Shown: positions 1 to 5,190 of the stretch, in pieces
Position numbering within the stretch: position 1 is the first letter of the stretch
Layout: every line of letters starts with the position of its first letter
NCBI GenBank assembly: GCA_964598495.1
Contig: CAZRBY010000042.1
Span: 1-5,190, forward strand
Length of the DNA stretch: 5,190 nucleotides
Origin: Cacconaster sp964598495
GTDB lineage: Bacteria; Bacteroidota; Bacteroidia; Bacteroidales; UBA932
Direction of reading: 5' to 3'
Translations under genes and position numbers: made by a program
Notes under the pieces: generated by a model
Told to the model about the DNA's origin: nothing
The model's input: the letters and a program-made list of their open reading frames with translations, nothing else
Database searches by the model: none

Positions 1-135
1 TTCGGAAAGGTCACCCTTATCTCTGGCATCTGCTATCTGTCTTGATATGACAGGTCTCTGGGCAAACAATTGCGCCAGCTCTTCACGAAGTTTTTGAAGA
101 CCTTCACGTGTAACATAATTTATCTCTGTAGACAT
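1..135 (-). CDS. greA: Transcription elongation factor GreA, N-terminal 45 residues (runs off left edge)
   Basis: Reading the minus strand from the ATG at 135-133 gives 45 uninterrupted codons to the window edge, beginning MSTEINYVTREGLQKLREEL and ending ARDKGDLSE. This is the start of GreA, which binds in the RNA polymerase secondary channel and stimulates cleavage of backtracked transcripts. The visible part is the first arm of the N-terminal coiled coil up to its tip. D42 and E45 match the acidic tip residues (D41 and E44 in E. coli GreA) that help position the catalytic magnesium. The C-terminal FKBP-like domain lies outside the window. The ATG is placed as expected for the family, and the bases before it are A/T-rich with no Shine-Dalgarno, as is usual in Bacteroidota. 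A terminator lies between it and the upstream gene cluster, so it is probably a separate transcription unit. Family identity is nearly certain. Confidence 0.95.
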   Translation of the reverse strand, partial: MSTEINYVTREGLQKLREELAQLFAQRPVISRQIADARDKGDLSE

Positions 136-150
136 CTCTATAAATATTAT

Positions 151-185
151 AAAAAATCAAAAAGGAATCCCGTTTGGGATCCTTT
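151..185 (-). terminator. Intrinsic (Rho-independent) terminator after the ribF/147-aa gene cluster
   Basis: On the minus strand an inverted repeat forms a stem of two 5-bp blocks (AAAGG/CCTTT and ATCCC/GGGAT) split by one bulged A, with a 4-base loop at 172-175. The descending arm runs into T5, then GA, then T6. It lies 37 bases beyond the stop of the 147-aa gene and just before greA, which is the right place to end the leftward cluster. No plus-strand gene faces it, so a bidirectional role is not needed. Confidence 0.75.
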
Positions 186-203
186 CATTTGTAAATCACT
201 CCG

Positions 204-211
204 CAAAAATA
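204..211 (-). promoter_or_regulatory. Candidate Bacteroidota -7 element (TAnnTTTG) ahead of greA
   Basis: The minus strand reads TATTTTTG here, matching the TAnnTTTG -7 consensus of the Bacteroidota primary sigma factor. It lies between the stop of the 147-aa gene and the terminator. I see no TTG about 19-21 bases upstream, and the region is so A/T-rich that a chance match is easy. If real, greA transcripts would begin before the terminator hairpin and have to pass through it. Confidence 0.2.
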
Positions 212-221
212 GTTAAAAAAA

Positions 222-665
222 TCAATATTCCTTCCATTTGGGACGCATAATCTCAGAATAAATGATGAGATTGCGTGGCTCTATTTCAACTTTTACACCC
301 TTTGCGGACTCATTATTTTTTTTATCTAATGAATATTGCTCTTCTTTAATAGTTACAGTACTCCTGACACCTTCCTCAGCACCAACTTCAACAGGCGTGA
401 CAACTACTGACTCCGGTTCCATATAGGTTTCATCCTCAACCTCTGAAGAGTGCTCGTCAGCCTCCTCCAGCAGTCGCTTCAACTCTTCAAGAGCACCTTG
501 CGGAGAGTTGGGTCTTGCAGGATGTGGTGGACGTGAGTTAGTGCCCGGCAAGCCCATATGACCTGTCTTACCTGATTGTTGCTGTTTTTTCTTACTGCCG
601 TTAATAGCCGCGAACATCATGGCAGTAAAAAACACCATAACTCCTACTAATATATCTAAATCCAT
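222..665 (-). CDS. Small membrane-anchored protein of unknown function (147 aa)
   Basis: I do not recognise a named family. Residues 3-22 form one hydrophobic segment (LVGVMVFFTAMMFAAI) with no signal-peptidase site that I can see, followed at once by KKK at 25-27. That suggests an N-terminal anchor with the rest of the chain in the cytoplasm. Residues 36-57 are a Pro/Gly-rich, probably disordered linker. Residues 58-71 (ALEELKRLLEEADE) look like a short amphipathic helix, followed by an acidic Glu/Asp stretch to about 85. The C-terminus ends in IIYSEIMRPKWKEY. I associate similar IYSEI-type endings with small anchored Bacteroidales hypotheticals, but that is from memory. The start is the ATG at 665-663, 21 bases after the ribF stop, and the hydrophobic segment begins right after it. 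The gene is probably co-transcribed with ribF and is the last gene before the terminator. Coding status is likely given the clean N-terminal anchor and the context. Confidence 0.8.
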   Translation of the reverse strand: MDLDILVGVMVFFTAMMFAAINGSKKKQQQSGKTGHMGLPGTNSRPPHPARPNSPQGALEELKRLLEEADEHSSEVEDETYMEPESVVVTPVEVGAEEGVRSTVTIKEEQYSLDKKNNESAKGVKVEIEPRNLIIYSEIMRPKWKEY

Positions 666-681
666 AACTCAGAGATTTATA

Positions 682-689
682 CAAAGTTA
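682..689 (-). promoter_or_regulatory. Candidate TAnnTTTG promoter element for the 147-aa gene
   Basis: The minus strand reads TAACTTTG, an exact match to the Bacteroidota -7 consensus TAnnTTTG. Its first three bases are the ribF TAA stop codon. A CTG, one mismatch from TTG, lies 19 bases upstream inside ribF, so the -33 element is weak. Transcription would begin roughly 10 bases before the ATG at 665. A sigma70-like TTGACA and a TATAAA are also present nearby with 19-base spacing. This could be an internal promoter that separates the small gene from ribF, or chance in an A/T-rich junction. Confidence 0.3.
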
Positions 690-1583
690 GAAAATATTCT
701 TGTCAATACAGCATTTTTTGTCAAGCAAAAGTTGCTGGCGCAACTCCTCCAAAGAACCGAAACGGCGCTCATCACGCAATCTCTCAATAAAAGATATCCT
801 GATTTCCAGCGCCATTTGCTCTCCGTAGATGTTACCATCAAAGTCGAGAATATGCGTCTCTATCCTACGGCTGGTATCGCTGGAGACAGTAGGTCGCGTA
901 CCTATGTTGCAGATGCCCTTATAGGTACCACCGGTAACCTCAACTTTCACAAAATAGACCCCGGTGGCAGGAACCAGCTTGAGAGGCTCATACAACTGCA
1001 TATTGGCGGTCGGGAAACCTATTGTACGACCAAGACGATTACCGGAGATAACTACTCCATGAAGAGAATAACGATAACCAAGCCATTCATTTGCACAAGC
1101 GATATCCCCTTTTAGCAAACAGTTGCGGATAGAAGTGGAACTGATCACCCTCTCTCCTCTCTGAAATTTCCCAACACGCACCGTACGAATACCGCAGGAG
1201 GCAGCAATTTCCTCAATATTCCTCTCATCTTTCCCATGTCCAAGACGATGGTCATATCCCACTACCAACGTAGAAACTTTGTACTTCTCTATAAGATAAC
1301 CTCTGAAAAACTCTTCTGTGGATAATTGGCTGAACTCTTTGTCAAAACAGATTACCTCAAATCTGTCAATCCCCAAAGAGAAACACAATGCGCGCTTCTC
1401 TTCGAGGGTTGTCAGTAGTCTGAGCTTGTAGGCATCTTGCTGAAGTACGTTTCTCGGATGGGGCCAGAAAGAAATAATCATACTCTCTCCTCCCTGCTCT
1501 GCTGCAATGGAGGTGAGCTTCTCTATGACCTTTCTGTGGCCTAGGTGAAGTCCGTCAAAGAAACCTGTAGCCGCTACAACCAT
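687..1583 (-). CDS. ribF: Bifunctional riboflavin kinase / FAD synthetase RibF (298 aa)
   Basis: RibF phosphorylates riboflavin to FMN and adenylates FMN to FAD in the cytoplasm. Both domains are visible. The N-terminal adenylyltransferase domain has GFFDG with the HxGH nucleotide-binding motif at H13-H16, SFWPHP at 38-43, the GYDHRLGHGK loop at 109-118 and ISSTSIR at 147-153. The C-terminal kinase domain has the GRTIGFPTAN motif at 185-194, with PTAN binding ATP and magnesium, NIGTRPT at 226-232 and ETHILDF at 242-248, which carries the likely catalytic Glu. The start is fixed: an in-frame TGA lies at 1595-1593, so the ATG at 1583-1581 is the only usual start. This leaves only six residues before GFFDG, about ten fewer than in many homologues, but the first beta strand is present and the length is near the usual 300-310. 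It overlaps the preceding phosphorylase gene by 10 bases. Confidence 0.96.
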   Translation of the reverse strand: MVVAATGFFDGLHLGHRKVIEKLTSIAAEQGGESMIISFWPHPRNVLQQDAYKLRLLTTLEEKRALCFSLGIDRFEVICFDKEFSQLSTEEFFRGYLIEKYKVSTLVVGYDHRLGHGKDERNIEEIAASCGIRTVRVGKFQRGERVISSTSIRNCLLKGDIACANEWLGYRYSLHGVVISGNRLGRTIGFPTANMQLYEPLKLVPATGVYFVKVEVTGGTYKGICNIGTRPTVSSDTSRRIETHILDFDGNIYGEQMALEIRISFIERLRDERRFGSLEELRQQLLLDKKCCIDKNIF

Positions 1584-2795
1584 TTTACAAGTTCAAAATC
1601 CTGCCTATGAGGCATCTTCTCATTTTTAGCGTACAGACGCATTGCCATATGGAAAGAGCCTGCCATATCCGGAACGACATTGGCTCTATATGTAGCTATG
1701 CCATTCTCAAAGGAAACAGTCTTGAATTCAAAGCTTTCGCGAATCTTGAATTCACCTCTTCTATTCTGAGTTGCCACTATAAGTTCGACTCCGAGATCCT
1801 CAGGAGTGAGATCTCCTATGGAAATAACCAATTCCGCTGTAAATTCCTTTCCGAGGGTAAGTGAATCCTTGGTATTATCGGGCTTGGAGAGTGAAATTAC
1901 TTCCAGATGAGGCCACTCCCTACGGAGACGCTTCTTCCAGAATGCCATTTCCCTCGCTTTTGCGAAATCTGAAGCAACCATCTCGCTCTGACGTTTCGCC
2001 AGAGGAATATAATACTGGTTCAGATAATCGCTCATCATCCTGTTGGTAGTAAAGTTATTGGCTACCTGGGATACGGTATTTTTGATGATTTCAATCCAAT
2101 CTGCCGAGATGCCCTTCTTGTCCTTGTCATAGAAGATAGGAGCTATCTCGTTCTCTATGATGGTGTAAATGGTAGCAGAGTCCAACTCATCCTGGAATTG
2201 CTGATCATCGTAAGTGCGCTCCATCGGAAGAGCCCAGCCGGCTCCCGGTTTGTAGCCCTCCACCCACCATCCGTCGAGTACGGAGAAATGCATTACTCCA
2301 TTCATCACGGCTTTTTCACCACTGGTACCTGAGGCCTCCAGGGGACGGGTAGGATTGTTCATCCATACATCGACACCCGGTATTAGAAGTTTTGCAATGG
2401 TGATATCATAGTTGGGTATGAATACTATCTTGCCTATGAACTGGGGCATCTTGGAAATATCTATGATTCTCTTGATCAGATCCTGACCCGCTTTATCTGC
2501 GGGATGCGCTTTTCCTGCAAAGAGGAATTGTACGGGGCGATCAGGGTTATTGATTATGTCATTGAGCCTATCAAGATTGCTGAAAAGCAGGGTTGCCCTC
2601 TTGTAGGTTGCAAAGCGACGGGCAAATCCTATGGTAAGAATATCATCGCGCAGAGTCTTTTTAATCTTGACAATCTGGTGAGGAGAATAGTGGCTGGTAG
2701 CGGCAGTGTCGCTCATTATATCCTTTACGGCTTTGATGAGTTTCCTGCGCAACTGCTGTCTTATACTCCAGATCTTCTCATCTCACACTTTGTCT
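1574..2795 (-). CDS. glgP: Glycogen synthase-phosphorylase fusion, piece 3 of 3: C-terminal half of the alpha-glucan phosphorylase (GT35)
   Basis: This piece carries the catalytic second half of an alpha-glucan phosphorylase, which releases glucose 1-phosphate from glycogen or maltodextrin using pyridoxal phosphate. Visible motifs are GFARRFATYKRA (phosphate and substrate region), FLFAGKAHP, VDVWMNNPTRPLEASGTSG, the likely PLP lysine at 2314-2312 within GTSGEKA, and FSVLDGWWVEGY. A beta-rich tail ends in DFELVKWL before the TAG at 1576-1574. An apparent ORF start at 2752 is an internal TTG: the same frame continues upstream as DEKIWSIRQQ, clearly homologous sequence, until a TGA at 2785-2783. 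Beyond that TGA the frame again reads as family-like K-V. The TGA lies 10 bases from an assembly gap, so I read it as a probable sequence error rather than a gene end. The final 10 bases overlap ribF. Confidence 0.9.
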
Positions 2796-2805
2796 NNNNN
2801 NNNNN
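2796..2805. other. Assembly gap of 10 N inside the phosphorylase
   Basis: Ten N interrupt the gene between the residues HHYDKS (right side) and KV/DEKIW (left side). The codon phase differs across the gap, so the stated length does not preserve the frame. A true length two bases longer, or one shorter, would restore it. Comparison with the family segment as I recall it (Cys plus about four residues here) suggests 12 missing bases. The fixed length of 10 looks like a scaffolding placeholder. Confidence 0.95.
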
Positions 2806-4344
2806 CAACTCTTGTCGTAGTGGTGAGTCTTAAACTCCTCGCCGAAAACCTCTGCGTGGACCTCTTTCCACTCGGGAGCCGTCCATGTAGGATAGTGAAC
2901 TCCATTGGTTACATGGCTCACATGTAACTCTTCCGGCAGGTAACCCGGCCACATTCCTGAAAAAATCTTCTGGGAAACCACTCCGTGCAACCAACTTACC
3001 CCATTTACCTCCTGAGAAAGGTTAGCAGCCAGCACGCTCATGGAGAACTTCTCTGAAGGATTGTCGACATCCATCTTACCGAGCCCCATAAGAGTCTTCC
3101 AATCAATCTTAAACTTATCGGGATAGTGCGCTATATATGCCCTCAGCATATCCTCGGTAAATGCATCGTGTCCTGCAGGGACAGGAGTGTGAGTTGTAAA
3201 CAGGGATGATGCCCTTACCACTTCCATTGCCTCAGGGAAGGAGAGATTTTCCTTAGAAATATATTCATACAGACGCTCAAGGCCGATGAAGGCAGCATGG
3301 CCCTCATTGCAGTGATAGACCTCTGCATCTTTACCGAGAGCCCTGAGTGCCCTTATGCCGCCCACTCCGAGCAGAAACTCCTGTTTAAGACGATTTTCCC
3401 AGTCACCGCCATAAAGTTGGTGAGTGATCTGCCTATCCTCCGGACGGTTGTCCTCAAAATCGGTATCAAGCAGATATAGTTCGGTGCGACCGACATCTAC
3501 TCTCCAAACCCTTGCATATAGATTACGACCGGGGAATGCGATTTTAATCGTCACCCAATTGTTGGCAGCATCCCTTACGGGAGTTGCAGGGATTTTCATG
3601 AAGTTTTGCGGTTCATATTCGGAAACCTGATCTCCCATTGCCGAAAGGTGCTGGGTGAAGTATCCATATCTGTAAAGCAGACCGACAGCAGTAAGATTAA
3701 CCTGCATATCACTTGCTTCCTTGAGGTAGTCGCCGGCGAGAATACCCAATCCTCCGGAATAGATCTTCAGCGAGGTATCCAAACCATATTCCATACAGAA
3801 ATAGGCCACCTTCGGACCCTTACGATGCCTTTTCCCCTCCATATAGGCATGGAAATCGGCATAAACCGCTTCAAGACGCGCGAGGAAAGCGGAATCATTC
3901 TCCAGTTCCTTATATCTCTTTAGATCTATCTTGTCTAGTAGAGATATGGGGTTGCCCTTACATTTTTCCCAAAGTTTTGGATCTAAAGAAATGAAGAGAT
4001 CAATGGCATCCTGATTCCAGCACCACCAGAGATTTCTTGCCAAAGTATCAAGATGTCTGAGACTTTGGGGCAGCTCCCTATTGACAAGCACATTGGTCCA
4101 GAAAGGATCATTGGTGGTGAGCTTATTATATGACTGGGGCATATCATCCACTATGCCGAGAAATTCACCTTTGGCTTCAACCAACTTTTCAATGGCAAGC
4201 GAGAAAGCTCTCTTGTAGTACTTTATATTATTCTCCCACAGTGCAATCTCTGAAACCTCCTTTGCATTCTCCTTGTATGACTTTTTCTCTGAAGGAGAAA
4301 GGGCTGCAATCTCACGAATACGGTTGACTACGTCATTTACAACC
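2806..4344 (-). CDS. glgP: Glycogen synthase-phosphorylase fusion, piece 2 of 3: end of the GT3 synthase, linker and N-terminal half of the phosphorylase
   Basis: The open frame runs from the large gap (codon 4343-4341) to the small gap, 512 codons without a stop. The first ~53 residues are the C-terminal helices of a glycogen synthase, including VVNDVVNRIREIA and EIALWENNIKYYKRAF. A linker of roughly 25 residues follows, then the phosphorylase begins with a DUF3417-type domain: ELPQSLRHLDTLARNLWWCWN, with NLWWCWN at 4034-4014, and LDPKLWE. Next come VAYFCMEYGL, IYSGGLGILAGDYLKEASD, NEGHAAF, FTTHTPVPAGHDAF and VTNGVHYPTWTAPEW, all typical of the bacterial alpha-glucan phosphorylase branch of GT35. 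An apparent start at 4184 is a TTG inside the synthase tail, not a real start. An ATG at 4142-4140 in the linker could allow internal initiation of a separate phosphorylase, but there is no synthase stop before it, so a fusion is the simpler reading. Confidence 0.9.
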
Positions 4345-4464
4345 NNNNNNNNNNNNNNNNNNNNNNNNNNNNNNNNNNNNNNNNNNNNNNNNNNNNNNNN
4401 NNNNNNNNNNNNNNNNNNNNNNNNNNNNNNNNNNNNNNNNNNNNNNNNNNNNNNNNNNNNNNNN
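4345..4464. other. Assembly gap of 120 N inside the glycogen synthase domain
   Basis: One hundred and twenty N separate the GT3 catalytic part, ending KSRKSIDI, from its C-terminal helices, starting VVNDVV. The two sides are in different codon phase. An intact gene needs a true gap length of 3n+1 bases, which 120 is not. Relatives as I remember them have only about 20 residues between these points, so 120 may overstate the gap. Confidence 0.9.
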
Positions 4465-5190
4465 TTATATCTATCGATTTACGACTCTTATCTTTGGGAT
4501 AATGTTCCTGTACCCAAAGACCAAATCCCGCAAGGGTAGTAGTTGCGGTTGGCACCTTGAATGCAAGCGACTCGAGTGGAGTATAGCCCCAAGGTTCATA
4601 GTAAGAGGGGAAGAGGGTAAGATCCATGCCTACGAGCAAATCATAGTAGCTCATATCGAATATACCATCACTGCCGGTGAGGTAGGTAGGGATAAAGAAG
4701 ACCTTGACCTTATCTCCGGAGCTATTGTTCAGTTTAAGTGCCCTAAGACGGTTCACCACCATGTCATAGTCATCGCTCAAAAGATGTGACACATTGGTAG
4801 TATAATTCGAATCGGCACCGTGAAGCTTTGCCAAAAGCTCCTTGTCAGGGCCGTTATGCCCTGATGGTACCATTATAAAGGCCAGCACCGGCTTACCTTT
4901 GTAACCGCTGTTTAGACGACTCAGAGCATCAATAAAGATATCGATACCCTTATTTGTACACTCGTAACGCCCGCTGATACATATCAGCAAAGCATCTTCC
5001 CCGTACTGCTCACCCGACATGATGGAAGCCACCTCAATCAACTTCTTTCTGGCTCTTGCCTCATACTCGGGAAATTGCTCCTCAGGTGGAGTTATACTCT
5101 TTTCAAAACCATTAGGGGTAATGACATCCACCTCTCTGCCCAGGAACTGCTTGCACTCCATAGCCGTAATTTGACTCACCGTAGTGAATA
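4465..5190 (-). CDS. Glycogen synthase-phosphorylase fusion, piece 1 of 3: GT3-type glycogen synthase catalytic region (N-terminus off right edge)
   Basis: This is the middle and C-terminal Rossmann region of a GT3 glycogen synthase, the animal/fungal-type family that also occurs in Bacteroidota. It extends alpha-1,4-glucan from a nucleotide-sugar glucose donor; UDP- or ADP-glucose cannot be told from the sequence. Motifs in order are FTTVSQITA at the window edge, VDVITPNGF, ICISGRYECTNKGIDIFIDAL (start of the second domain, around 4930-4990), FIMVPSGHNGPD, VFFIPTYL and YYEPWGYTPLES near 4600-4567, which carries the conserved Glu of the donor site. The frame is open to the right edge. A GTG at 5179 is the Val of FTTVSQ, not a start. 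About 200 or more N-terminal residues, including the first sugar-nucleotide domain, lie outside the window. The left end stops at the 120-N gap, after which the same domain finishes and runs into the phosphorylase. Confidence 0.92.

Noticed and set aside
161..185. Inverted repeat as a regulatory operator or mobile-element end
   Set aside because: The stem is followed by T-runs on the minus strand and lies directly after the last gene of a cluster, so a terminator explains it fully. No target duplication or transposase is present.
732..1115. Plus-strand open frame of 127 codons
   Set aside because: It lies wholly inside ribF on the opposite strand. It has no recognisable motif, while the minus strand carries every RibF signature through the same bases.
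1607..2049. Plus-strand open frames within the phosphorylase 3' part
   Set aside because: They are antisense to the conserved C-terminal half of the phosphorylase and show no domain or plausible start context.
2504..2927. Plus-strand frames crossing the 10-N gap
   Set aside because: They exist only because N codons do not read as stops. The opposite strand carries conserved phosphorylase sequence on both sides.
3297..3923. Three overlapping plus-strand frames
   Set aside because: They are shadows of the phosphorylase N-terminal half, whose motifs such as NEGHAAF and IYSGGLG are read on the minus strand.
4130..4789. Plus-strand frames over and beside the 120-N gap
   Set aside because: They are antisense to the GT3 domain and partly made of N. 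No protein family is recognisable.
5177..5179. GTG as the start of a glycogen synthase gene
   Set aside because: The frame continues upstream to the window edge as FTT, making the conserved FTTVSQITA motif, so the GTG is an internal Val.

Overview
All genes in this window lie on the minus strand, so it reads from right to left. It looks like a draft or metagenome-derived contig from the phylum Bacteroidota, probably order Bacteroidales. The reasons are the protein signatures (an animal/fungal-type GT3 glycogen synthase joined to a DUF3417-type alpha-glucan phosphorylase), the lack of Shine-Dalgarno sequences before the starts, A/T-rich start regions and candidate TAnnTTTG promoter elements. 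The order-level placement is inference from recalled family features; no search was run. Two runs of N (2796-2805 and 4345-4464) mark assembly gaps.

Right and centre (5190 down to 1574): one very long gene, open at the right edge, encodes a fusion of glycogen synthase (GT3) and alpha-glucan phosphorylase (GT35). The last ~50 residues of the synthase domain run in frame, without a stop, through a short linker into the phosphorylase. Both N gaps fall inside this gene, and neither stated length keeps the reading frame. An in-frame TGA also lies 10 bases beyond the small gap. The three pieces are listed separately but are most simply one gene of roughly 1400 codons, whose first ~200 or more codons lie outside the window.

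Left-centre (1583 down to 222): ribF, the bifunctional riboflavin kinase/FAD synthetase, starts inside the last codons of the phosphorylase (10-base overlap). It is followed after 21 bases by a gene for a small membrane-anchored protein of unknown function (147 aa). A hairpin with T-runs (151-185) ends this cluster. To its left is the start of greA (first 45 codons), which was easy to miss because it runs off the window edge.

Working together: the fusion would put glycogen building and phosphorolytic breakdown on one chain. Its overlap with ribF suggests transcriptional and perhaps translational linkage, although no direct metabolic link between glycogen and flavin cofactors is evident. The window holds mostly housekeeping functions. 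I see no mobile element, CRISPR array, RNA gene or defence system, and no gene-free stretch longer than 86 bases. The most notable points are the synthase-phosphorylase fusion, the overlap with ribF and the uncharacterised 147-aa protein.
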